Assembly (NCBI GenBank): GCA_046349255.1
Contig: JAXMCR010000005.1
Span: 442,514-506,513, forward strand
Direction of reading: 5' to 3'
DNA length: 64,000 nucleotides
Origin: DAIODI01 sp046349255
GTDB lineage: Bacteria; Pseudomonadota; Alphaproteobacteria; Rhizobiales; Aestuariivirgaceae
Each line of letters starts with the position of its first letter. Positions within the stretch are counted from its first letter, which is position 1. Below the pieces are notes generated by a model, which was given only the letters and a program-made list of their open reading frames with translations, ran no database searches and was not told where the DNA came from. Shown one piece after another: positions 34,286-42,726 of the stretch. Made by a program: the position numbers and the translations under genes.

Positions 34286-35740
34286 CTAGAACAGGCTTCC
34301 CTGCCCGTCCGCGGTTCCTGGCGGTTTGCGGCGAGAAGGGCGCGGGGTTGCCGTCGGCCCTTCGAGCCTGGCTGCGACGCTGCCGTCATGGAACTCGATC
34401 GCCACACCTTGCGAGGGATGCGTCTCGGCCGCCGCATGAAGGGGTTCGCCCGTCTGCGCCCGCACCAGTGCGAAGCCGCGGGCCAGCACGGCGCGATAGG
34501 AGAGCGAATTCAGGAGCTTGGCCGTGGTATCGAGCCGTTCCGCGCGCCGCCGCAGGCCGTCTCTGGCAAAGTAAAGCTGGTCCTCGGCGAGCCGCTTCAG
34601 CGCGTCGTGCCGACGTGCCACGGCGAGACGCAGCGGCTGGGGGCTGAGCCGGCCCGCCTCCCTCTGAAAATCGGCTCGGTGGATGCGCACGTTCGCGATC
34701 AGCGCCTGGGCGAGCCGCCCCGCCGCCGTTTCGTAGCGTTGACGTGCGCCCGCGACGACATCTTCCACGCGCGGCAGCCGGGCGGCTGCCCGCAACGTGA
34801 GGCGCGCATCCGCGAGGCGCCGTGCCACTGCCTGGCGCTGGCGCGCGTCGATGTCGCCGAGCCGTACGAACAAGTCGGCCCGCACCGGTACCGCGCGCTC
34901 GGCGGCCGCCGTCGGTGTGGGTGCCCGCAGGTCGGCTGCGTGGTCGAGCAGCGTCACGTCGGTCTCGTGGCCGATCGCCGAGATGAGCGGAATGTCACTC
35001 GCCGCGGCCGCGCGCACCACCGCCTCGTCGTTGAACCCCCAGAGGTCCTCGATGCTGCCACCGCCCCGCGCCACGATCAGAAGGTCCGGCCGCGGGATAG
35101 GCCCATCCGGCTGCAATGCGTTGAAGCCTGCAATCGCGGCCGCCACTTCGGCCGCGCAGGTCTCGCCCTGCACGCGCACCGGCCAGACGATCACGCGGCG
35201 CGGAAACCGCTCGGACAAGCGATGCAGGATGTCGCGGATGACGGCGCCGGTCGGCGACGTGACGACGCCGATGACTTTTGGCAGCACTGGGATCGGCTTC
35301 TTTCGCGCCTCGTCGAACAGTCCTTCGGCGGCGAGCTTGCGGCGGCGCTCCTCGAGCATCGCCATCAGCGCGCCCTGACCTGCCGGGCTCACCGTGTCGA
35401 CCACGATCTGGTACTTCGATTGCCCGGGGAACGTGGAGATGCGCCCCGTGACGATCACCTCCATCCCCTGCTCCGGCTTGAACCGCAGGCGGTTCCACGC
35501 GAGCTTCCACACGACCGCGGCGAGACAGGCCGAATCGTCCTTCAAGTCGAAGTAGCAATGGCCCGAACCGGGACGAGACACCTTGCCCACCTCGCCGCGC
35601 ACCCTGACATGCTGGAACGAGTCTTCCAGCGTGCGCTTCAACGCCTGCGACAGCTCCGAAACCGTCAGCTCGGCGACATTCGGGCGAGTCGGCTCGATGA
35701 TCTCGCCGGTCTCGGGGTCGAACAGCAAATCCGTCGTCAT
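34286..35740 (-). CDS. xseA: exodeoxyribonuclease VII large subunit
   Basis: A 484-residue subunit of ExoVII, which degrades single-stranded DNA from either end. The N-terminal OB fold includes VRVRGEVGKVSRPGSGHCYFDLKDD (about 43-67). The catalytic domain has VTSPTGAVIRDILHRL and LIVARGGGSIEDLWGFNDE (about 195-213). ISAIGHETDVTLLDHAADLRAPTPTAAAE follows, then a long coiled coil. ATG 35740 begins MTTDLLF, and the frame extends upstream without support. The convergent quinone reductase ends 7 nt away. The small subunit xseB is not in this window. Confidence 0.96.
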   Translation of the reverse strand: MTTDLLFDPETGEIIEPTRPNVAELTVSELSQALKRTLEDSFQHVRVRGEVGKVSRPGSGHCYFDLKDDSACLAAVVWKLAWNRLRFKPEQGMEVIVTGRISTFPGQSKYQIVVDTVSPAGQGALMAMLEERRRKLAAEGLFDEARKKPIPVLPKVIGVVTSPTGAVIRDILHRLSERFPRRVIVWPVRVQGETCAAEVAAAIAGFNALQPDGPIPRPDLLIVARGGGSIEDLWGFNDEAVVRAAAASDIPLISAIGHETDVTLLDHAADLRAPTPTAAAERAVPVRADLFVRLGDIDARQRQAVARRLADARLTLRAAARLPRVEDVVAGARQRYETAAGRLAQALIANVRIHRADFQREAGRLSPQPLRLAVARRHDALKRLAEDQLYFARDGLRRRAERLDTTAKLLNSLSYRAVLARGFALVRAQTGEPLHAAAETHPSQGVAIEFHDGSVAARLEGPTATPRPSRRKPPGTADGQGSLF

Positions 35741-35829
35741 GGTTGATCTCACACAATCCCTTTTCAGGCGGGCCGTCAAATGCGATGAAACCCGACCCCA
35801 ACGGTCACACACCGAGGCGAATCTCCCCA

Positions 35830-36675
35830 ATGCCTTCGATGAAAATTGTCCTGTTCGCGCTGCTCCTCGCCCTTGTGGCGCTGACGCGGCCCGCCGCCGC
35901 CGACGATGCGCTCGTTGAGCGCGGGCGTTATCTCGTCACGTCCATTGCTGGCTGCGGCAACTGCCACACGATGCAGGGGCCGAACGGCCCGGTCGAGGGC
36001 ATGGACCTCGCCGGTGGCCTTGAGATGAAGGACAAGTTCTTCACCGCCTATTCCTCGAACATCACCCCCGACGTGGAAACCGGCATCGGGCGCTGGACCG
36101 ACGCCCAGATCATCACCGCGATCCGCGAGGGCAAGCGGCCGGACGGTTCGTCGATCGGGCTGCCGATGCCGTTCCGCATGTACCGCATGATCTCGGACGC
36201 GGATGTGCAGGCGATGGTCGCCTACCTGCGTACGGTGCAGCCGATCCGCAATCCCGTTCCGCCGTCGAAATACCTGATCCCGATCCCGCCGCGCTGGGGA
36301 CCTGCGGTGCGCAATCCGGACTCTCCCAACCCAGCCGACAAGGTCGCCTACGGCGGCTACCTGGCAAGCGCGCTCGGCCACTGCGTCGAGTGCCACTCGG
36401 GCCCCAACCTTTTCGGCATTCCTGACATCGACGGTCGCCTTGGTGCGGGCGGCATGGAGTTTCCCGGCCCCTGGGGAACCGTCGTCGCGCCGAACATCAC
36501 GCCGACCAACCTCGGCAGGTGGACCGACGCGCAAATCGTGACGGCGATCACCAAGGGCATCCGGCCGGACGGTTCGAAGATGTCGCCGCCGATGGGCTAC
36601 CGCTACTACGCCAACATGACGAAGAGCGACCTCGACGCGGTCGTGGCGTGGCTGCGGCAGTTGCCGCCGAAGTGA
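35830..36675 (+). CDS. dihaem cytochrome c, dehydrogenase subunit type
   Basis: A 281-residue periplasmic cytochrome with two haem sites, CGNCH (42-46) and CVECH (185-189), each inside a repeat with SSNITPD/APNITPT and GRWTDAQI motifs. This repeated layout is that of the cytochrome subunits of membrane alcohol, gluconate or aldehyde dehydrogenases, which usually have three haems. The protein has a Sec signal peptide (cleavage near residue 25). No dehydrogenase flavoprotein or PQQ gene lies next to it. ATG 35830 is used, with ATG 35839 equally possible. Its stop overlaps the purD GTG start. Confidence 0.88.
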   Translation: MPSMKIVLFALLLALVALTRPAAADDALVERGRYLVTSIAGCGNCHTMQGPNGPVEGMDLAGGLEMKDKFFTAYSSNITPDVETGIGRWTDAQIITAIREGKRPDGSSIGLPMPFRMYRMISDADVQAMVAYLRTVQPIRNPVPPSKYLIPIPPRWGPAVRNPDSPNPADKVAYGGYLASALGHCVECHSGPNLFGIPDIDGRLGAGGMEFPGPWGTVVAPNITPTNLGRWTDAQIVTAITKGIRPDGSKMSPPMGYRYYANMTKSDLDAVVAWLRQLPPK

Positions 36676-37964
36676 GCAGCACGTTGAACATTCTCCTCAT
36701 CGGGTCCGGCGGTCGCGAACACGCGCTCGCGTGGGCGATCGCTGCAAGCCCGCTGACGCAGCGGCTGTACTGCGCGCCCGGCAACGCGGGGATCGCCAGC
36801 GAGGCGATCTGCGTGCCGCTCGACGTTGCCGATCACGCGCTGGTGGCGCGGTTCTGCACCGACAATGCAATCGGCCTCGTGGTGGTCGGCCCCGAGGCGC
36901 CTCTTGTTGCGGGACTGGCCGATCATCTGCGGGCGAAGGGGCTGAAGGTGTTCGGGCCTTCGAAGGCCGCAGCGCAGCTCGAGGGGTCGAAGGGCTTCAC
37001 CAAGGACCTCTGTGCGCGCCACGGAATTCCGACTGCAGCCTACGCGCGGTTCACCGACGAGGCCGCCGCGCTCGCCCACCTGAAGGCGCGGGGCGCGCCG
37101 TGCGTGGTGAAGGCAGACGGGCTCGCCGCGGGCAAGGGGGTGACGGTGGCGATGACGCTCGCCGATGCCGAAGCCGCCGTTCGCGACGCGCTCGGCGGCC
37201 GGTTCGGTGCGGCCGGGGCCGAGGTGGTGATCGAGGATTTCCTCGAGGGCGAGGAGGCCTCGTTCTTCGCGCTGTGCGACGGCACGCACGCGGTGCCGTT
37301 CGGTACCGCGCAGGACCACAAGCGCGTAGGCGACGGGGATACCGGGCCGAACACCGGCGGCATGGGCGCCTACTCCCCGGCGTCAATCGTTACCGACGGC
37401 ATCGCGCAACGCGTGATGCGCGAGATCATCGAGCCGACGGTGCGCGCAATGGCGGCGGAAGGCACGCCCTTCGTCGGCGTGCTCTACGCCGGGTTGATGC
37501 TCACGACGCGCGGCCCCGAGCTCATCGAGTACAACGTGCGCTTCGGCGACCCGGAAGCCCAGGTCCTGATGATGCGGCTCAAGGACGACATCGTTACACT
37601 GATGCTCGCCGCCGTCGACGGCACGCTCGACAAGGTGTCTGTGCGCTGGCGCAACGAGAAGGCCGTGTGCGTGGTGATGGCCGCGGACGGTTATCCCGGC
37701 GATGTCCGCACCGGCACCGAAATCCGCAACGTTTCCCTGGCTGACAGTCTCACCGACACGGTGGTGTTCCACGCCGCGACGAAGCGTGACGGCGAACGTT
37801 TGCTCGCCTCCGGGGGCCGCGTGCTTGGCGTGACGGCGCTCGGCCAGACGGTAAGCGAGGCGCGCCAGAAGGCGTACGAGGCCGTCGACATGATCGACTG
37901 GCCGGGCGGCTTCTGCCGGCGCGACATCGCCTGGCGCGAGGTGAAGCGCGAGGCGGAGCGATGA
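36672..37964 (+). CDS. purD: phosphoribosylamine-glycine ligase
   Basis: A 430-residue ATP-grasp enzyme making glycinamide ribonucleotide in purine synthesis. LLIGSGGREHALAWA (about 7-21), VVVGPEAPL, SKAAAQLEGSKGF, FDAL-type ATP-grasp residues around VVKADGLAAGKGV, and the GDGDTGPNTGGMGAYSP signature (about 221-237) are complete. The start is GTG at 36672, overlapping the upstream cytochrome stop as GTGA. The frame is open into the cytochrome gene, which is why longer versions appear. It is coupled by ATGA to the next gene. Confidence 0.96.
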   Translation: MSSTLNILLIGSGGREHALAWAIAASPLTQRLYCAPGNAGIASEAICVPLDVADHALVARFCTDNAIGLVVVGPEAPLVAGLADHLRAKGLKVFGPSKAAAQLEGSKGFTKDLCARHGIPTAAYARFTDEAAALAHLKARGAPCVVKADGLAAGKGVTVAMTLADAEAAVRDALGGRFGAAGAEVVIEDFLEGEEASFFALCDGTHAVPFGTAQDHKRVGDGDTGPNTGGMGAYSPASIVTDGIAQRVMREIIEPTVRAMAAEGTPFVGVLYAGLMLTTRGPELIEYNVRFGDPEAQVLMMRLKDDIVTLMLAAVDGTLDKVSVRWRNEKAVCVVMAADGYPGDVRTGTEIRNVSLADSLTDTVVFHAATKRDGERLLASGGRVLGVTALGQTVSEARQKAYEAVDMIDWPGGFCRRDIAWREVKREAER

Positions 37965-38869
37965 GCCTCTTTCCCGGCTTCGAGCCGCGCATGGTGCGCA
38001 GCGGCGACGTCGAGATCTTCGCGATGACCGGCGGAAGCGGACCGCCGCTCCTGCTCCTGCACGGCTACCCGCAGACGCACGCGATGTGGCACAAGGTGGC
38101 GCCCGCGCTCGTAGAGCATTTCACGCTCGTGATCGCCGACCTGCGCGGCTACGGCCAGAGCAGTGCGCCGGCCGACGATACCCGCCACACGGTCTATGCG
38201 AAGCGGCAGATGGCGAAGGATGCGATCGCCCTGATGCAGTCGCTCGGGCACGAGCGCTTCGCCGTGGCGGGCCACGATCGCGGTGGGCGCGTCGCCTACC
38301 GCCTCGCGCTCGATGCGCCGGAACGGGTGACGAAACTCGCCGTCCTCGACATCGTTCCGACCGCCGACATGTGGGGCGGCATGAATGCGGAGTTCGCGAT
38401 CAAGGTCTATCACTGGGCTTTCCTCGCCCAGCCCGCGCCGCTGCCCGAGACGCTGATCGGGGCGCATCCGGCGTTCTATCTCGAATGGACGCTTGCGAGC
38501 TGGACCAAGGCGAAGGATCTCTCGGCCTTCGATCCGAAGGCGCTCGCCGCCTACCGCTCGTACTTCTCCGAGTCCGTCCGGATTGCAGCAACGTGTGCGG
38601 ACTATCGCGCCGGCGCGACGACGGATCGCGCCATCGATCTCGCCGACCGTGACGCGGGCCGGAAGATCGCCTGCCCCGTGCTGTCGCTCTGGGGCGGGGC
38701 CGGGCTTCCTGCGGAACGCGCGGCGGCGGCCGATCCGGAGCGGCATCCGCTAACCGCGTGGCGGCGCTGGGCGGACGACGTGCGCGGGACCGCGATCGAT
38801 GCGGGGCATTTCCTTCCGGAAGAAGCGCCGGGCGAAACCGCGGCGGCACTGATCGACTTCTTCCGATGA
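37961..38869 (+). CDS. fluoroacetate/haloacetate dehalogenase-like alpha/beta hydrolase
   Basis: A 302-residue hydrolase whose residues match the well-studied Rhodopseudomonas palustris fluoroacetate dehalogenase at a constant offset of -4. These are nucleophile D106 in GHDRGGR, carboxylate-binding R107 and R110, triad D130, and halide-pocket H151, W152 and Y215. The catalytic His is H283 (DAGHFLPEE). LLHGYPQTHAMWHKVAPAL (33-50) is also typical. This supports hydrolytic dehalogenation of haloacetates. Defluorination itself is an inference and a non-fluorinated natural substrate is possible. It is coupled to purD and the next gene by ATGA overlaps. Confidence 0.82.
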   Translation: MSLFPGFEPRMVRSGDVEIFAMTGGSGPPLLLLHGYPQTHAMWHKVAPALVEHFTLVIADLRGYGQSSAPADDTRHTVYAKRQMAKDAIALMQSLGHERFAVAGHDRGGRVAYRLALDAPERVTKLAVLDIVPTADMWGGMNAEFAIKVYHWAFLAQPAPLPETLIGAHPAFYLEWTLASWTKAKDLSAFDPKALAAYRSYFSESVRIAATCADYRAGATTDRAIDLADRDAGRKIACPVLSLWGGAGLPAERAAAADPERHPLTAWRRWADDVRGTAIDAGHFLPEEAPGETAAALIDFFR

Positions 38870-39957
38870 GCAGCACGACACCCATCGACAGGCAGGCGAC
38901 GTTCGGCGGCACGGGCGATGTCCGAGATGCGCATCGCTTCGACGTTGCCGCCCTCGAGGCGTACCTCGCGCGAACGATCCCGGGGTTCGAGGGACCGCTC
39001 ACCGTGTCGCAGTTCAAGGGCGGCCAGTCGAACCCGACCTATCGCCTCGACGCAAGGAGCGGCGCCTACGTGCTGCGACGCAAGCCCCCGGGAAAACTGC
39101 TGCCATCGGCGCACGCGGTCGACCGCGAATATCGCGTGACGAGGGCGCTGGCGGGCCTCGGCTTTCCGGTCGCGACCCCACTGGTGCTCTGCGAGGACGA
39201 CGGCGTGATCGGCACCGCCTTCTACGTGATGGCGTTCGCGCAGGGGCGCGTGTTCTGGGAGCCCCACATGCCGGGGGTGCGCGCGGCCGAGCGGGCGGCC
39301 GTCTATGACGACCTCAACGCCACGATCGCGCGGCTGCACTCCATCGACATCGCGGCCGCCGGTCTTTCCGATTTTGGCAAGCCGGAAGGCTACGTCGCGC
39401 GGCAGGTGAAGCGGTGGTCGGAGCAGTACCAGCGCTCCGCGACCGAAGTCATCGCCGAGATAAACCGCCTGATCGCCTTTCTGCCCGACGCGGTGCCGAA
39501 GACGAACGAGGCGGCGATCGTGCACGGCGACTTCCGGCTCGACAACTGCGTGATCGATCCCGCGCAGCCGAAGGTGAAGGCGGTGCTCGACTGGGAGCTG
39601 TCGACGCTCGGCGATCCGATCGCCGACTTCACCTATCACCTGATGCAGTGGCGGATGCCGCCCTCACCCGACAATGCCGGCGTCGGCTCGCTCGTCGGCC
39701 ACGAGGAGGATGCGCCCGGGCTGCCGGCGCTCGAAGCGTACGTCGAGGCGTACTGCGCGCGAACGGGGCGGAAAGGAATTCCTGACCTAGATCTTTACCT
39801 CGCCTACAATTTCTTCCGGCTCGCTGCCATATTCCAGGGGATTGCAGGTAGAATGCGAGACGGTACGGCCGTCAGTCCGAATGCCGCCGCAATGGCAGGG
39901 CAAGTGAGGCCCATCGCCGAGGTGGCGTGGGGTTACGCGAGGAAAGCCGGGGCATGA
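38866..39957 (+). CDS. phosphotransferase family protein (APH/ACAD10-like)
   Basis: A 363-residue protein with the aminoglycoside-phosphotransferase/choline-kinase fold. FKGGQSNPTYRL (about 48-59) is the nucleotide loop, AIVHGDFRLDNCV (about 221-233) the catalytic loop, and KAVLDWELSTLGDPIADF the metal-binding loop. Proteins of this subgroup are related to the phosphotransferase domain of ACAD10/11 and are linked to 4-hydroxyacid or acyl-CoA metabolism rather than to drug resistance. It overlaps both neighbours by ATGA. The acceptor substrate is unknown. Confidence 0.85.
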   Translation: MSSTTPIDRQATFGGTGDVRDAHRFDVAALEAYLARTIPGFEGPLTVSQFKGGQSNPTYRLDARSGAYVLRRKPPGKLLPSAHAVDREYRVTRALAGLGFPVATPLVLCEDDGVIGTAFYVMAFAQGRVFWEPHMPGVRAAERAAVYDDLNATIARLHSIDIAAAGLSDFGKPEGYVARQVKRWSEQYQRSATEVIAEINRLIAFLPDAVPKTNEAAIVHGDFRLDNCVIDPAQPKVKAVLDWELSTLGDPIADFTYHLMQWRMPPSPDNAGVGSLVGHEEDAPGLPALEAYVEAYCARTGRKGIPDLDLYLAYNFFRLAAIFQGIAGRMRDGTAVSPNAAAMAGQVRPIAEVAWGYARKAGA

Positions 39958-40811
39958 CCCACGAAATCAAGATCGGCCTTGCGCTTGGCGCGGGCGCGGC
40001 CAGGGGCCTCGCCCACATCGCGCTGTTGCGTGCGTTCGACGAACTCGGCGTGAAGCCTGCGGCCATTGCGGGCACCAGCATGGGTGCGCTCGTCGGAGCG
40101 GCTTACGCCTCCGGCATCGACGCGAAGACCATTGCGGCGCACGCGGAAGCCGTACTCGGAAAGCGCGTCGACGCCGCGCGGCGCGTTTTCGCCGCGCAAG
40201 GCGGCGGGCTCTTCAATCTCGTGAGCTTCAACCCATTCTCCTCACCGCTCCTCGACGGCATGCAACTAACGCGGTTGTCGCTGCCGCAGGGTGTCGCCGA
40301 ACGCATCGAGGAAACGCAGATCCCGTTCAAGGTGATCGCGACGGACTTCTTCGGGCGCTGCGAGGTGGTTCTGACCGATGGCCCGGTCGTTCAGGCTGTC
40401 GCCGCCTCGATCGCCATTCCAGGCGTGATCGCCGGGCCCGAGATCCAGGGCCGGCCCGTGATCGATGGAGGGTGTGTGAACCCGGTGCCGTTCGACCGCG
40501 TGACCGAGGACATGGACATCGTCGTCGCCGTCGACGTGATCGGCGGCCCCTGCCAGCGTGGCCGTTCGCCGACGAGCCCGGAGTTCCTCACCGGCTCCCT
40601 CCAGATCCAGCAAAAGCAGATCGCCGCGCTGCGCCGCAGCCACAACCCGCCCGACATCTACATCGAGCCGGACGTCGACCGCTTCCGCGTGCACGACTTC
40701 TTCCGCCTGCACGAGATCATGCGTTCGGCGGAGCCTGCGCGGGAGACGCTGAAGCGCATGCTGGGCGAGGCGATCGAGGCGCGGCTCGCCAAGCGGATCG
40801 CCGCCGAGTAG
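39954..40811 (+). CDS. patatin-like phospholipase (RssA/NTE type)
   Basis: A 285-residue serine lipase-like protein. The oxyanion motif is LGAGAARGLAHIALL (11-25), the nucleophile is in GTSMG (S42), and the catalytic dyad Asp is in VIDGG (D171). Small single-domain bacterial patatins act on phospholipids or lysophospholipids, and many remain uncharacterised. Its ATG overlaps the stop of the phosphotransferase gene (ATGA), placing it last in the purD-led run. tadA is convergent, 6 nt away. Confidence 0.88.
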   Translation: MTHEIKIGLALGAGAARGLAHIALLRAFDELGVKPAAIAGTSMGALVGAAYASGIDAKTIAAHAEAVLGKRVDAARRVFAAQGGGLFNLVSFNPFSSPLLDGMQLTRLSLPQGVAERIEETQIPFKVIATDFFGRCEVVLTDGPVVQAVAASIAIPGVIAGPEIQGRPVIDGGCVNPVPFDRVTEDMDIVVAVDVIGGPCQRGRSPTSPEFLTGSLQIQQKQIAALRRSHNPPDIYIEPDVDRFRVHDFFRLHEIMRSAEPARETLKRMLGEAIEARLAKRIAAE

Positions 40812-40817
40812 CGCACG

Positions 40818-41273
40818 TCAGCGTCGTTCGCGGAAGAACCGCAGCAGCAGGTCGCGCGACGGCGCAGCGCCGATTCCTCCGTATACCTCGGGCGCATGGT
40901 GGCAGGTCGGCTGATTGAAGAACCGTGGGCCATGCTCGACACCGCCCATCTTCTCGTCAGCGGCCCCGAAGTAGAGCCGTCGGATGCGCGCGAACGAGAT
41001 CGCGGCGGCGCACATTGCGCAGGGCTCGAGCGTGACGTAGAGATCGTGCCCCTCGAGCCGCTCGTTGCCGACCGCCGCGCATGCGGCGCGGATGGCCAAA
41101 AGTTCGGCGTGGGCGCTCGGGTCCTTGCGTTCGAGCGTCCGATTGCCGGCACGCGCCACCACTTGACCTGCGGGCGACACGACGACGGCGCCGACGGGCA
41201 CCTCGCCGCGCAAGGCCGCGGCCTCGGCCTCGGCGAGCGCGACGTTCATCGGTTCCGGCAACTTGAAGGACAT
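40818..41273 (-). CDS. tadA: tRNA-specific adenosine deaminase TadA
   Basis: A 151-residue zinc deaminase converting the wobble adenosine of tRNA-Arg(ACG) to inosine. The zinc and proton-shuttle motif is HAE at 55-57, the second zinc motif PCAMC at 84-88, and EVPVGAVVV (24-32) marks the TadA subgroup. Length is normal. It is divergent from rluB, with about 78 nt between them. Confidence 0.93.
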   Translation of the reverse strand: MSFKLPEPMNVALAEAEAAALRGEVPVGAVVVSPAGQVVARAGNRTLERKDPSAHAELLAIRAACAAVGNERLEGHDLYVTLEPCAMCAAAISFARIRRLYFGAADEKMGGVEHGPRFFNQPTCHHAPEVYGGIGAAPSRDLLLRFFRERR

Positions 41274-41351
41274 GGCCGCGGCACCTTACGCGACGGCGCT
41301 CCCGTCGCGCCAGCCATTGACGCCGCCGCCGTTTTCCGCCACCCGGAGCAC

Positions 41352-42188
41352 ATGACGAAACACGACGACAGCGCTTCGGCGTTTCCCGGCGAGCGCATCG
41401 CCAAGGTGATGGCGCGCGCCGGCGTGTGCTCGCGCCGCGACGCCGAACGGCTGATCGCCGAGGGCAAGGTGTCGGTCAACGGCAAGGTGCTGACCTCGCC
41501 GGCAGTGAACGTCACCGACAAGGACGTGGTGACGGTGAACGGCAAGCCGCTTCCCACGAAGGAGCAGGCGCGGCTGTGGCGCTACCACAAGCCGGAAGGT
41601 CTCGTCGTTTCCGCGCGCGATCCGCAGGGCCGGGCGACCGTGTTCGACAACCTGCCCAAGGATCTGCCGCGCGTGATCTCCATCGGCCGGCTCGACATCA
41701 ACACGGAGGGATTGCTCCTCCTCACCAACGACGGCGCACTGGCGCGCACGCTGGAACTTCCCTCGACCGGGTGGACGCGCCGGTATCGCGTCCGCGCCTA
41801 CGGGCGGATCGACCAGCCGGCGCTCGACCGCCTGCAGAAAGGCGTCACCGTCGACGACATCCGCTACGGGCCGATCGAGGCGAAGATCGAACGCATGCAG
41901 GGCGACAACGTCTGGCTGCTGTTCGCGCTGAAGGAAGGCAAGAACCGCGAGGTGAAGCGCGTGTGCGAGCACCTCGGCCTCAAGGTGAACCGGCTGCTCA
42001 GAACCTCGTTCGGCCCGTTCCAGCTCGGCGACCTGCCGAAGGGCGCGGTCGAGGAAGTATCGCCCAAGGTGTTGCGCGAACAGCTCGGCGCGTCGAAGCC
42101 GCAAGACGCGACCGGCGCAGAAGCGCGCAAGTCCCGGAAGCCACGGGCGAACAAGGGCGGTGCTCCGCATGCGGATCGTCGCCGGTAG
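41352..42188 (+). CDS. rluB: pseudouridine synthase RluB/RsuA family
   Basis: A 278-residue rRNA pseudouridine synthase. The N-terminal S4 RNA-binding domain has RIAKVMARAGVCSRRDAERLI (about 15-35). The catalytic domain has ISIGRLDINTEGLLLLTNDG (about 112-131), with the reactive Asp in GRLD. A basic C-terminal tail (SRKPRANKGG) follows. RluB modifies 23S rRNA near position 2605 and the choice over RluE or RsuA rests on overall similarity. GGAG lies 3-4 nt before ATG 41352. It overlaps rsmD by 20 nt. Confidence 0.88.
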   Translation: MTKHDDSASAFPGERIAKVMARAGVCSRRDAERLIAEGKVSVNGKVLTSPAVNVTDKDVVTVNGKPLPTKEQARLWRYHKPEGLVVSARDPQGRATVFDNLPKDLPRVISIGRLDINTEGLLLLTNDGALARTLELPSTGWTRRYRVRAYGRIDQPALDRLQKGVTVDDIRYGPIEAKIERMQGDNVWLLFALKEGKNREVKRVCEHLGLKVNRLLRTSFGPFQLGDLPKGAVEEVSPKVLREQLGASKPQDATGAEARKSRKPRANKGGAPHADRRR

Positions 42189-42726
42189 GTTCCGCGGACA
42201 TGCGCTCGCCAGTCCCGAAGGGACCACGCGTCCCACATCGGACCGCGTGCGCGAGGCGATCTTCAACATCCTCGAGCACGGCATCGAGGGCGCAGACGTC
42301 GATGGCGCGCGCGTGCTCGACCTCTTCGCGGGCACTGGGGCGATGGGCTTCGAGGCGCTGTCGCGCGGCGCGCGCTTCGTGCAGTTCGTCGAAGAGGCGG
42401 CGTCAGCGCGCGGCGTGATCCGGCGCAACGCGGACGCGCTCGGCGTTCTCGGGCTGTCGAAGGTGTGGCGGCGCGACGCGACGAAACTCGGTCCCTGCGC
42501 ACCGCAGCCGCCGTTCGGCCTGGTTTTCGCCGATCCTCCGTACGCGAAGGGTCTTGGCGAGAAGGCGCTGGCCTCGCTGGTCGAGGGCGGCTGGCTTTCG
42601 CCCGGCGCGATCATCGTCCTGGAGGAGGCCGAACGCGCCGCCGTCGCAGTGCCGGAGGGCATCGAGCTGATCGATCAGCGCACCTACGGCGATACGCAGG
42701 TGTTGTTCCTGCGCAAGGCCTCCTAG
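42169..42726 (+). CDS. rsmD: 16S rRNA (guanine-966-N2)-methyltransferase RsmD
   Basis: A 185-residue SAM-dependent methyltransferase. MRIVAGRFRGHAL is the usual N-terminus and fixes ATG 42169. RPTSDRVREAIFNIL, the SAM loop VLDLFAGTGAMGFEALSRGA (about 46-65) and the catalytic FADPPYAKG (about 120-128) are conserved. It overlaps rluB by 20 nt and mutL (convergent) by 4 nt. Confidence 0.94.
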   Translation: MRIVAGRFRGHALASPEGTTRPTSDRVREAIFNILEHGIEGADVDGARVLDLFAGTGAMGFEALSRGARFVQFVEEAASARGVIRRNADALGVLGLSKVWRRDATKLGPCAPQPPFGLVFADPPYAKGLGEKALASLVEGGWLSPGAIIVLEEAERAAVAVPEGIELIDQRTYGDTQVLFLRKAS

